Positions 7,433 to 15,469 of a stretch of 37,597 bases of DNA are shown here, piece by piece. The notes under the pieces are model-generated. The model saw only the letters and a program-made list of their open reading frames with translations, had not been told where the DNA came from and ran no database searches. This stretch comes from an uncultured bacterium. GTDB lineage: Bacteria > Cyanobacteriota > Vampirovibrionia > Gastranaerophilales > Gastranaerophilaceae. Location: positions 1-37,597 of the forward strand of contig CASFNW010000017.1 of NCBI GenBank assembly GCA_949296245.1, in the 5' to 3' direction. The first letter of the stretch is position 1. Every line of letters starts with the position of its first letter. Both the position numbers and the translations under genes were made by a program.

Positions 7433-7478
7433 CCCCCTGCGTGCAAAGCAGGTGCTCTACCAGCTGAGCTAAACCCCC
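7403..7478 (-). tRNA. tRNA-Ala (anticodon UGC)
   Basis: The minus strand folds as a complete 76-base tRNA with encoded CCA. The acceptor stem is GGGGGTT / AACCTCC and includes the G3:U70 pair that marks alanine tRNAs. The D arm is GCTC...GAGC, the anticodon stem CCTGC / GCAGG carries loop TTTGCAC with anticodon TGC, and the T arm contains TTCGAAT. The 3' end faces the mobile island. Recombinase 2 ends inside the tRNA on the opposite strand, and the ten bases at 7414-7423 (T arm) are repeated at 5739, so this tRNA is the likely chromosomal target of the island. The gene itself looks intact and functional. Confidence 0.97.
7414..7423. repeat. Right copy of 10-bp direct repeat AGGAGATTCG within tRNA-Ala
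   Basis: This is the same ten bases as at 5739-5748, here part of the tRNA T arm. It is a candidate crossover core for serine-recombinase integration; see the left copy. Confidence 0.35.
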
Positions 7479-7591
7479 ACGAGTTCTTTGTTATATCCGC
7501 ACCTGCAGCGGTGCTTAATTTTTCAAGTTGTAAAGCATTTGCTTATTTAGATTCGGCTTTACTTATTGAAATGTCATCTCTAACGACAAGA

Positions 7592-7622
7592 ATTATATTA
7601 ACACAGACAAAATAAATTTCAA
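7592..7622 (-). promoter_or_regulatory. Possible sigma-70 promoter for tRNA-Ala
   Basis: On the minus strand TTGAAA (7617-7622) and a perfect TATAAT (7592-7597) are 19 bases apart, which is slightly wide. The predicted leader before the tRNA would be about 105 bases and contains a small hairpin (GCACC...GGTGC, 7499-7514) that might aid processing. Confidence 0.4.
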
Positions 7623-7630
7623 ATACTTTT

Positions 7631-8284
7631 TTAAATTTCTAATCCTATAACATTTATATCATTATAATTTGCCTTTATTTTTGCATTATATCCTGTTTTA
7701 TCCGATGCCATGATTATACCGAGATACGCCCCCAAAATAGCTTCCAGTTGTGAAACAGGAAGCATGTTAGAAGGCAGTTCCTTAAATCCGAATCGGTATT
7801 TTAATGCACTTTGTAATGCCTTACAATCGACCGGAGACCGGTCTTTATATATACCTGATAGGCCGAAAGAGGATTTTAATTCGTGTATGTCATAACGAAA
7901 AATATCAATTCCCTGCTCTTTTAACTCATTAAAAAAGTCACATCCCCTGTGGGAATATCTCTGTATCCAGTCACTGTCATGATTTATCAACTCACAGCTT
8001 TGTATAAGCTGATATTCTCTTGAAAGCAATTTCCATTTTGCATTCAGCATTTGAGGATTTTCCGGCAATGCTATATTTATAATGGAATTTTGTTTCCCAA
8101 CCATTCTCTTAAAAAAGAATCTTACATCCTCCATGGAAAATAATTTATCCAATGTTAGTATTTTTAAATCTCTGTCAATTACAGCTGCACCTGTTTCGTT
8201 AGTAGAGCATGATCCGAGAGACAAACCTACAAAATATAATTTGTTTTCAAATTTTATCTTTTCTAATACGCTGTCCTTAATCAT
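7631..8284 (-). CDS. DUF429-like RNase H-fold protein, catalytic residues altered
   Basis: The 217-residue protein opens with FVGLSLGSCSTNETGAAVID, which matches the first beta hairpin of RNase H-like DUF429 proteins. Near the C-terminus SQLEAILGAYLGIIM matches their last helix. The usual first acidic residue (GIDxG) is Ser22 here and the late D-A motif is E-A, so nuclease activity is doubtful. RSPVDCKALQSALKYR matches the middle region of the family. ATG 8284 has AAGG six bases upstream; the adjacent TTG 8287 is an alternative. It lies 18 bases after the preceding minus-strand membrane-protein gene, so the two probably share a transcript. The fold call is moderate and the role is unknown. 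Confidence 0.7.
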   Translation of the reverse strand: MIKDSVLEKIKFENKLYFVGLSLGSCSTNETGAAVIDRDLKILTLDKLFSMEDVRFFFKRMVGKQNSIINIALPENPQMLNAKWKLLSREYQLIQSCELINHDSDWIQRYSHRGCDFFNELKEQGIDIFRYDIHELKSSFGLSGIYKDRSPVDCKALQSALKYRFGFKELPSNMLPVSQLEAILGAYLGIIMASDKTGYNAKIKANYNDINVIGLEI

Positions 8285-8302
8285 CAAAAACCTTTAAAAT
8301 CT

Positions 8303-8887
8303 CTAATAAATAGTTCTGTGTATATTGTTGAATCGGCCTTGATTTCTGCTCTCATAAAGTTTTTCAAAACTATTTTGAACGTCTTTATAATTTTGAACGG
8401 TCAATTCAATAGATTTATTAACAACAACAAACATTATAGGTAAAGAAATTAAAACAGTCATTATTCCAACAAACATGTGTTTAGAAAATTTAATCAAATG
8501 CTTCTTTTGTTTTGCATGTTCAAGACTTTTTTTATAATTGGAAAGAAGATTGTTAAACAAATGTGTTCTTTCTTCCATAGGTATCTTATCAAAAAATTCT
8601 ACATTTTCTGCGTTTACCATTACGACAAACTTCTTTGCTCTCGGCCCGGTATTTCTTACAACAGGTTTTTCTATTTCAGCATAAGGATCAAACTCCGCAC
8701 CTGAATCCGGCTGCAAGTTTATTCCGCCTTCCATCAGAGCTTTTGGACTCTGTGATAAAAAGCCTTCCGAATCATCAGAAAAATTACTCATGCTTCTGAT
8801 AGTTGCCTGAAGTTTCTCAATCTCTAACTTTTCATCAAAGTCAAGATTATGAAAATCATCATTGTTGTCGCCCGGAGTACCTGTCAT
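8303..8887 (-). CDS. Hypothetical single-pass membrane protein
   Basis: This 194-residue protein has an acidic N-terminal half with low-complexity stretches (DNNDDFHNLDFDEKLEIE) and a single clear transmembrane segment near residues 137-158 (GIMTVLISLPIMFVVV). A short basic-helical tail follows. There is no signal peptide, so the N-terminus is probably cytoplasmic. GAGG lies six bases before the ATG. Residues 85-135 are basic and helical. It heads a minus-strand pair with the DUF429-like gene. A TATAAT box on the minus strand at 8954-8959 may be its promoter. I recognise no family. Confidence 0.75.
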   Translation of the reverse strand: MTGTPGDNNDDFHNLDFDEKLEIEKLQATIRSMSNFSDDSEGFLSQSPKALMEGGINLQPDSGAEFDPYAEIEKPVVRNTGPRAKKFVVMVNAENVEFFDKIPMEERTHLFNNLLSNYKKSLEHAKQKKHLIKFSKHMFVGIMTVLISLPIMFVVVNKSIELTVQNYKDVQNSFEKLYESRNQGRFNNIHRTIY

Positions 8888-9030
8888 TTTACCTCATTTT
8901 ATTGTATGTTGTTTTTGTACTGTTTATACATATTTTTATGCTAAACTAAAAATATTATACTACACTATTTTTAAAAATATGACCCGCAGTTAAAGGATAT
9001 TTGAATATTTTTCAAAATACGGAGAAAAAA

Positions 9031-10083
9031 ATGCCCGAATTACAAAATTTTGATTTTAATAGAGAAGAACTTAATAAATACATAGACAAATTAAATATAC
9101 CCAAAGTTCTCATAATAGGAGATATGGGCATTGATGAAATGATATACGGAGACACAGAGCGAATTTCAAGAGAAGCACCGGTACTTATTCTCCGGCATGC
9201 AAATACAAATATTATTCTTGGACAGGCTGCAAATGCCGCTCATAACCTTGCAACAATTAACGGAGGCAAAGTTTCGGCAATCGGCTTATACGGCAATGAT
9301 TACTACGGGCCTATGCTCTTGGAAGCATTTAAAAAAGCCGGAATCAACACAGATTTTATGGTGCAGGATGAATCCCGTACTACTACAGTAAAATCAAGAA
9401 TCTCAGGTGCAAGCTTCCATTCTGTATCACAGCAGATTGTCAGAATTGACAGAGTTGATGCTAAGCCGATAAAAAAAGAAATTGAAGACAAAATAATAGA
9501 AAATATTGAAAAAGCTGTAGCGCTGCACGATGCGGTTATACTTTCCGATTACAATATCGGACTTCTAACTGACAGAATTATTGAGGTTGCTATAAATTGT
9601 GCCAATAAACATAATAAAATAATTGTTGCCGATGTCCAAAAAGATATGCAAAGATACAAAGGTGTCTATGCACTTACACCCAACCAGCCGGACAGTGAAA
9701 AGGCTGTCGGTTATTTCATAAGAGACGAAAAAACACTCAATAATGCAGGCGCAGATATACTGGATATCACGAAAGCAAAAGTGCTTCTATTAACAAGAGG
9801 CGGTGATGGTATGGCAGTTTTTGAACATGGTAAAAAAGAACATACAGATGTACCTGTTTTTAATAAAACGGATGTTTTTGATGTAACAGGTGCAGGCGAT
9901 ACGGTTGTTGCATCATTTACACTTGCACTGGCAGCCGGTGCACCGCCCAAATATGCTGCCATTATAGGTAACATTGCCGCAAGTATAGTTATTCGGTCAT
10001 TCGGATGTGCAACTACAACTATTGATGAAATAAAACAAAGTCTTAATAAAATGAACATGCAGAATTACACTATTAAAGTATAA
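9031..10083 (+). CDS. rfaE1: PfkB-family sugar kinase, D-glycero-D-manno-heptose-7-phosphate kinase-like
   Basis: The 350-residue protein matches the kinase half of HldE/RfaE. It has an N-terminal VLIIGDMGIDEMIYGDTERI, then ISREAPV and LGQAANAAHNLA, and the PfkB signature DVTGAGDTVVASF near residue 285 with the catalytic Asp. The kinase forms heptose-1,7-bisphosphate for ADP-heptose synthesis in lipopolysaccharide assembly. The adenylyltransferase half found in the E. coli bifunctional protein is absent, so a separate gene would be needed. I chose ATG 9031 with GGAGAA five bases upstream; a TTG at 9001 lacks support. It is followed by envelope genes in the same direction. Another ribokinase-family substrate cannot be excluded. 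Confidence 0.85.
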   Translation: MPELQNFDFNREELNKYIDKLNIPKVLIIGDMGIDEMIYGDTERISREAPVLILRHANTNIILGQAANAAHNLATINGGKVSAIGLYGNDYYGPMLLEAFKKAGINTDFMVQDESRTTTVKSRISGASFHSVSQQIVRIDRVDAKPIKKEIEDKIIENIEKAVALHDAVILSDYNIGLLTDRIIEVAINCANKHNKIIVADVQKDMQRYKGVYALTPNQPDSEKAVGYFIRDEKTLNNAGADILDITKAKVLLLTRGGDGMAVFEHGKKEHTDVPVFNKTDVFDVTGAGDTVVASFTLALAAGAPPKYAAIIGNIAASIVIRSFGCATTTIDEIKQSLNKMNMQNYTIKV

Positions 10084-10115
10084 ATCGTTAGTATTAAATA
10101 CCGGGGGAGTTAAAG

Positions 10116-10754
10116 ATGAAACAGCTTAAACCATTTGATTACATAATCATAGCCGCAGTTATTGCGGTGATTGCTATTGGTATCCTTGTATACGCAGGCA
10201 AAAATAAATTCTCGTCTACACCTGTTGAAGCAACTAAAAAAATTGCATTTCAGGTTATGTTAAAAGGTGTATCAATAACAGATACGCAAATACCGTTTAA
10301 AGCAGGCGACGAAACCTTTATTACAATCAGAAATGTACCTTATACAAAACTAAAAATAGTAGATGTTGCTTACCAGCCAAGAAAGATTGTTCTCCCTGTA
10401 AATAATCCGCAGCAGCCGTTTATAGTTGTTGACGACTTTTCACAGCCGTACCAGTATGATTTTGTTATAACACTTATGGACGAAGCAAAAATCACTGCTG
10501 ACGGGGCAGTAGCAGGCGGAAATAAAATAAAAATAGGTACACCTATTGTTCTTGAGGGGTATAACTATCGCACAGGCGGGACAATATCCAATGTTCAGGA
10601 ACTTACGGATAAAGATGTTTTTATTATCAACGAACAGCTAAGACAGCTAAAAGCTGCTGAAAGCAATGAAATAAAAGCTATAGAAAAAAACAATACTCAG
10701 GATAAAACTCAACAATCCGAAAAAGATACAAATAAAGAAAAAATTGCTAAATAA
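10116..10754 (+). CDS. DUF4330-like membrane-anchored protein
   Basis: This 212-residue protein has one N-terminal membrane anchor at residues 8-27 (IIIAAVIAVIAIGILVYAG). A beta-rich extracytoplasmic domain of about 150 residues and a charged Lys/Glu/Gln tail follow. The layout FDYIIIAAVI, then VMLKGVS, then FKAGDE and a late KIKIGTP, resembles DUF4330 proteins found beside polysaccharide genes. GGGGGAG precedes the ATG. It begins 32 bases after the heptose kinase and ends two bases before the O-antigen-ligase-like gene, implying one envelope-polysaccharide operon. Function in the family is unknown; a role in periplasmic assembly is inference. Confidence 0.65.
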   Translation: MKQLKPFDYIIIAAVIAVIAIGILVYAGKNKFSSTPVEATKKIAFQVMLKGVSITDTQIPFKAGDETFITIRNVPYTKLKIVDVAYQPRKIVLPVNNPQQPFIVVDDFSQPYQYDFVITLMDEAKITADGAVAGGNKIKIGTPIVLEGYNYRTGGTISNVQELTDKDVFIINEQLRQLKAAESNEIKAIEKNNTQDKTQQSEKDTNKEKIAK

Positions 10755-10756
10755 TT

Positions 10757-12133
10757 ATGATTGAATCAAAAATACTGGAATTAAAGAATCAGTGTTTTGC
10801 TCTTTTGCAAAACAAACTGGAAGTTATTACAAAAAACAGTTTTATACTTTCTAAAATTGATGAAATTATTTTGTTTTTTATGTCATTAACTCTCTTTGCT
10901 TCATCATTTATGGAAAGTGAAAAGCTTGGAATAATTGCTTTTGCTGTGATTTGTCTTACATTTGTCAAACTTTGTACAAAAAAAACATCAAAAATTGTTC
11001 TCACAAAATTTGACGCAGCAATTATAGTTTATTTTGTTATTTGCTTTATCAGTACCATTAATTCTGAACTATTAAGACAGAGTATCCATGGCTTTTTAAA
11101 GACAGTAATTTATATCCTGTACTATTTTTGTGCTGCAAATTACTTTCAAACAAACAAAAATAAAATCCGCTGGTTTTTTATACTTGTTTCAGGGTTGTGC
11201 TGTATTGAAGGAATAATTGCAATATACCAGAATTTTTCCGGGGTGGAACAAATCTCTACATGGCAGGATACAAATTATATAAATCCTGAAGATGCAATAG
11301 CAAGAGCCTACGGAACACTAAAACCGCTAAATCCCAATCTTCTTGGCGGATATCTTGTCGCAGGCATCAGCTATGTAATAGGCTTTTTGGCCGTATCTTT
11401 TGCCAAAAAAGAAAGAAAAAGGTTTATTCTCGGTATTGCGGTGTTTCTTATTTGTTCATTAGCAATATTTTTTACCGGCTCAAGAGGTGCATATTTAGGA
11501 CTCGGAGCAATAATTGCAGCTGCAATGTTACTGGTTACTGTTATTCTAAACACGAATTTTTCTTTTGCACAAAAAATAAAATCACTCTGGCATAAAATTA
11601 TTGTCACGATAATAAGTCTTTTTGCATTAATCTTGATTGCTGTACCCAAGATTACAAAGAGAATACTTTCCATATTCCTGCTTAGAGGAGATTCTTCTAC
11701 ATCATTTAGAATGAATGTTTATCATTCTTCGTGGCACATGTTTTGTGACAACTGGTTTTTGGGTATAGGTGCAGGTAATCAGACTTTTAGAGAAATATAC
11801 GGACTGTATATGATAACCGGATTTGATGCACTGAGCACATATTCCGTTCCTTTAGAGATTGCTGTAGAAAGCGGAATATTCGGACTTCTTGCATTTGCAG
11901 CTTTTCTCGGGTTGTTTTTATTTGATGCAATAAAATATATAAAAGTTTCTTGTGATACTAACAGCCTAGCCGATAAGGCCGTAGTTTGTTCAGCAATATT
12001 AATCATTATAGGTGTGATGACTCACGGATTATTTGATACAATATATTTCAGGCCGCAGGTGCAATTCTTGTTCTGGACAATGATTGCAATGGCATCTGCT
12101 CTGATTATGAAAATTGAGAATAAAGAGGTATAA
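10757..12133 (+). CDS. O-antigen ligase/polymerase family membrane protein (Wzy_C)
   Basis: The 458-residue protein has about 11-12 hydrophobic segments. In the middle it carries the Wzy_C hallmark FFTGSRGAYLGLG near residues 238-250 and a large periplasmic loop with SWHMFCDNWFLGIGAGN near 325-340, including the conserved histidine and GxGxG-like end. Family members either ligate O-antigen to lipid A-core (WaaL) or polymerise glycan repeats (Wzy); the sequence alone does not separate these. It lies in an operon with the heptose kinase and DUF4330-like gene, and its stop is one base before the VKOR-DsbA start. The family assignment is firm. Confidence 0.88.
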   Translation: MIESKILELKNQCFALLQNKLEVITKNSFILSKIDEIILFFMSLTLFASSFMESEKLGIIAFAVICLTFVKLCTKKTSKIVLTKFDAAIIVYFVICFISTINSELLRQSIHGFLKTVIYILYYFCAANYFQTNKNKIRWFFILVSGLCCIEGIIAIYQNFSGVEQISTWQDTNYINPEDAIARAYGTLKPLNPNLLGGYLVAGISYVIGFLAVSFAKKERKRFILGIAVFLICSLAIFFTGSRGAYLGLGAIIAAAMLLVTVILNTNFSFAQKIKSLWHKIIVTIISLFALILIAVPKITKRILSIFLLRGDSSTSFRMNVYHSSWHMFCDNWFLGIGAGNQTFREIYGLYMITGFDALSTYSVPLEIAVESGIFGLLAFAAFLGLFLFDAIKYIKVSCDTNSLADKAVVCSAILIIIGVMTHGLFDTIYFRPQVQFLFWTMIAMASALIMKIENKEV

Positions 12134-12134
12134 A

Positions 12135-13337
12135 ATGAATACAGCAAAAAGAATAACGCTTACGGTTCTTGCATTAATAGGACTTATTACATCAATAAAG
12201 CTGTCTTTTATATACTGGGATGCAAATTTCAATCCCTATGCACTGTCCAGTTTTTGTTCAATCAATGATTTAATAGACTGTGACGGTGTGGCCAAAACAA
12301 CACATTCACAGTTTTTCGGCATACCTCTGGCGTTGTGGGGCGTGTTTTTGTATTTTATATTTCTTGTGTTTACATTTGCAGATAAACTTCAAAAAATAGA
12401 AATAAAAGGTTTTAGAATATTCGGTTTTTTAGAAGTTTTCCAAAAGCCTGAATCTTACATTTGCGCTCTTGGTGTTATCGCTTTTCTGATTTCAATGACA
12501 TTAGCGGGAATTTCGATATTTGAAATCAAAAAAATATGTATACTTTGCTTTTTCACGTATATTTTGAATCTTTTAATAGGTATTGCAGGAAAACCGAAAG
12601 ATGAAAATATCTTTCAGGTTTTTGCAACAAGTTTTAAAGATTTTATTACAGCATTAAAAATAAAAAAATACGCAATAACTTTTGTCATACTTGCAATTGC
12701 TGCGGCAGGTGTTCTTGTTTATACGGAGATATCCGATATACTTGCGCCTCAGGTAAAAATGCAAAAAGAACTCGAGTATTTTTCAAAACCTGATGAGAGA
12801 TACAAGACAACGGGTAATGTTTTGGGCGAACATAATGCAAAACTGGTTGTTCATGAATATACAGATTATCAATGTCCGTTCTGTTTTGTGCTAAATACAA
12901 TGATGCTAAGAGCGGTAAATGAACTGAAAAATATAAAAGTCGTTCATCACAATCTTCCGCTGGATAAGGAGTGTAATTCTGCATTACCGGGGCAAATGCA
13001 TCCGGGTTCGTGTATGATGGCAAAATATGCTATTGCTGCAGGTTATCAGGGCAAGTACTGGGATATGAATTCTCTGCTTTTTGACAAAGAATTTCAAGGA
13101 GAAGAATCAATCCTTAATAATGCAAAATCAATAAGAGGACTGAATATAGAAAAACTCAAACAGGATGCCCACTCTGAAAAAACGCAAAAAGAACTTCAAA
13201 AAGAAATTGATGAAGCTAATCACATAGGTATAGACGGAGTTCCTGCGATAAGAATCAATATAGAGACACATGTAGGAATAATGCCTTATGAAGAATTGAA
13301 AGCAAAACTTATAAAGGCGGGCGCAATTGAACGATAA
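12135..13337 (+). CDS. VKOR-DsbA fusion, periplasmic disulfide-bond formation
   Basis: The 400-residue fusion starts with a four-helix vitamin K epoxide reductase domain. It holds the loop cysteines Cys41 and Cys49 and the active CxxC at Cys135-Cys138 (CILC), which reoxidises via quinone. A further helix (residues 179-196) leads to a DsbA-like thioredoxin domain with CPFC at 247-250 and the cis-proline GVPAIR near 367. The protein would both introduce disulfides into exported proteins and recycle itself. Such fusions are typical of cyanobacteria and some other phyla that lack DsbB. ATG 12135 has GAGGT six bases upstream. QueH follows with an 11-base overlap. Confidence 0.93.
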   Translation: MNTAKRITLTVLALIGLITSIKLSFIYWDANFNPYALSSFCSINDLIDCDGVAKTTHSQFFGIPLALWGVFLYFIFLVFTFADKLQKIEIKGFRIFGFLEVFQKPESYICALGVIAFLISMTLAGISIFEIKKICILCFFTYILNLLIGIAGKPKDENIFQVFATSFKDFITALKIKKYAITFVILAIAAAGVLVYTEISDILAPQVKMQKELEYFSKPDERYKTTGNVLGEHNAKLVVHEYTDYQCPFCFVLNTMMLRAVNELKNIKVVHHNLPLDKECNSALPGQMHPGSCMMAKYAIAAGYQGKYWDMNSLLFDKEFQGEESILNNAKSIRGLNIEKLKQDAHSEKTQKELQKEIDEANHIGIDGVPAIRINIETHVGIMPYEELKAKLIKAGAIER

Positions 13338-13869
13338 ACCCGAAATACTTCTGCATGCCTGTTGTGCGGTATGTATGGCATATCCGGCAGAACTTTTAAA
13401 AGAAAACTACACTCCGGTAGTTTTCTTTTGTAACCCCAATATTTATCCTGAAGAAGAATACTTAAGACGTCGGGATGAACTTATAAAATACTGTGAACAG
13501 GAGAGCATCAGATACATAATTGATGACTATGAACCTGAAAAATGGTATGCATACATAAAAGGACTGGAGCAAGAACCTGAAAAAGGTATTAGATGCAGCA
13601 AATGTTTTGAGTACAGACTGAATAAAACAGCACAAAAAGCAAAAGAACTAGGGATAGATATTTTTACAACAACGTTAACAGTAAGCCCTCATAAAGTTTC
13701 TAAAAATGTATTTATATCAGGAGAAAATGCTGCAAAAATTTTTGGATTGAAGTTTCTTTCTAAGGATTTTAAAAAGCAGAACGGCTTTTTAAAGACAATG
13801 GAAATTGCCAAGAAAAATAACTTCTACCGTCAGCAGTACTGCGGGTGTGAGTTTAGTATCCGTGACTAA
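13327..13869 (+). CDS. queH: Epoxyqueuosine reductase QueH
   Basis: The 180-residue protein matches QueH (DUF208). It has HACCAVC at residues 10-16, the NPNIYPEEEY motif, IRCSKCFEYRL near residue 90, TTLTVSPHK, and the C-terminal QQYCGCEFS. The clustered cysteines bind an iron-sulfur cluster and a second metal, and the enzyme reduces epoxyqueuosine to queuosine in the tRNA wobble position. The start is TTG 13327, overlapping the end of the VKOR-DsbA gene by 11 bases, with a GGCGGG site upstream, so the two are translationally coupled. Function does not explain the pairing with disulfide formation. It converges on the efflux gene on the other strand. Confidence 0.93.
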   Translation: MNDKPEILLHACCAVCMAYPAELLKENYTPVVFFCNPNIYPEEEYLRRRDELIKYCEQESIRYIIDDYEPEKWYAYIKGLEQEPEKGIRCSKCFEYRLNKTAQKAKELGIDIFTTTLTVSPHKVSKNVFISGENAAKIFGLKFLSKDFKKQNGFLKTMEIAKKNNFYRQQYCGCEFSIRD

Positions 13870-13878
13870 TAGGCAAAT

Positions 13879-15453
13879 TTACATTTTACTGTCTCTTTTG
13901 GGCACCTTTAATAAGAATCCAAACGGTATAAGAATGAATGCAACCAAAGCAAACATCTCAAACACATCTACATAAGCCATCAATTTTGACTGAACAAGCA
14001 GCTGCTTATACAACAATCCGCCTGCTTTATGAGTTGCGTAATTGCTCGCAAACGACATAAAATGTCCTGCCATTGAGTGCAATCTGTTTTGAAAAATCAG
14101 ATTAAAATTAGACAGGTTTTCTACAAGATATGTCTGGTGAACCTGAGACAGCCTTGCAACGAGAGTTGATGACATCGACACAACAAAAGCCGTCATTACA
14201 CACTTGCAAAGACTGTGCAGACCGGCTCCGTTAGACAATTCTGATTTTGGCAAAGTACCGAGAACCAACCCTGATACAGGGATAAAGACAAGAATTACCC
14301 CAACTCCCATAAGTACATTCGGCACAACTACAAATTGAAAAGATATTCCCAGATTCAAATTTGCATAAATGATTGTAGAAAGCCCTAAAAAGAAAAATCC
14401 TGTAGCAATAAGTATCCTGTTATCCAGAAATTCTACCATAGGGCCAATAATCAAAAGCATTATTATACAGGAAAATACACGGGGTGCCAGCGCCAGGCCG
14501 CTTAGCATGGCATTGTAGCCCATAAGACTCTGTAAAAAACTCGGTAAAAGTACAATCGTTACATAAATAATCATATTTACAGAAGAACCTAGTATTGTTC
14601 CTATAAAGAAGTTTTTATCTTTAAAAATTCTCAGGTTAACAATCGGGCTGTGGTATTCCAATTCCCATACAATAAAGAATATAAAAGAGAACAAAGATAT
14701 ACCGGCAAGCCACGCAATCCACGTACAATCAAACCAGTTGTACTGCTGTCCTTTATCAAGAACAATCTGCATTGACATAAGCCATAAAACAAGAGCTATA
14801 AATCCGACATAATCAACCTTATCAGGCTTAACTCTGTTTTTGAGCTCTGCAATATTGCAATGTACAAGCACAACAGAAAAAATCCCGACAGGTATATTAG
14901 CAAGATAAATCCACTGCCACGCGGAATTGTCCACGATAAACCCGCCGAATGTAGGCCCCATAATAGAAAACACCATAACTGCAAGCCCGAACAATGCCAT
15001 TGCCTGTCCCCTTTTGTTATAAGGGAAACTGGCTATTAGAATTGCCTGAGATATAGGCATCATAGGTCCGCCGCCTATACCCTGTATCAATCTTCCTACA
15101 ACAAGCATATTCAAACTGCTTGCCATAGCACAAATAAGGGAACCTATTGTAAAAATAGTAATAAAAACTTTTAAGAAAAGTACCCGCCCCATATAGTTTT
15201 CAAGCCATCCTGTTAAAGGGATAAGAATTGCATTTGCAATCATATATATGGTAATTACCCAGTTGGCTTCATCTACGGTAGACCCGAAGTATCCTGCAAT
15301 ATAAGGGATAGCTACGTTTGTAGCTGATGTTGCAAGCATAGCAAACGAGGTCGGCAATAAAATGCTTATTGCTATTAGCCATATTGGTGTTTGTCCGGCA
15401 TCCACTTTCGGCAATGGATTTCCTGTTACTGTTGGTGTTTCGGCTGAACTCAT
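13879..15453 (-). CDS. emrB: EmrB/QacA-family multidrug efflux MFS transporter (DHA2, 14 TM)
   Basis: The 524-residue integral membrane protein has about 14 hydrophobic helices. It begins with LPTSFAMLATSATNVAIPYI, contains DEANWVITIYM (TM2), GWLENYMGRV (motif A loop) and RLIQGIGGGPMMPISQ (TM4), and then GLAVMVFSIMGPTFGGFIVD (motif C). These are DHA2 hallmarks. It exports drugs or other amphipathic molecules using the proton gradient and works with the EmrA adaptor and a TolC channel to cross both membranes. It is the third gene of the minus-strand marR-emrA-emrB set, 16 bases after emrA. Nearly all features are normal; the substrate is unknown. Confidence 0.93.
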   Translation of the reverse strand: MSSAETPTVTGNPLPKVDAGQTPIWLIAISILLPTSFAMLATSATNVAIPYIAGYFGSTVDEANWVITIYMIANAILIPLTGWLENYMGRVLFLKVFITIFTIGSLICAMASSLNMLVVGRLIQGIGGGPMMPISQAILIASFPYNKRGQAMALFGLAVMVFSIMGPTFGGFIVDNSAWQWIYLANIPVGIFSVVLVHCNIAELKNRVKPDKVDYVGFIALVLWLMSMQIVLDKGQQYNWFDCTWIAWLAGISLFSFIFFIVWELEYHSPIVNLRIFKDKNFFIGTILGSSVNMIIYVTIVLLPSFLQSLMGYNAMLSGLALAPRVFSCIIMLLIIGPMVEFLDNRILIATGFFFLGLSTIIYANLNLGISFQFVVVPNVLMGVGVILVFIPVSGLVLGTLPKSELSNGAGLHSLCKCVMTAFVVSMSSTLVARLSQVHQTYLVENLSNFNLIFQNRLHSMAGHFMSFASNYATHKAGGLLYKQLLVQSKLMAYVDVFEMFALVAFILIPFGFLLKVPKRDSKM

Positions 15454-15469
15454 TTATTTTTTTAATACC

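Noticed and set aside
7403..7446. Protein-coding tail WWRLGDSNS and an antisense ORF over the same bases
   Set aside because: These residues are translation of the tRNA-Ala 3' end; the tRNA explains them.
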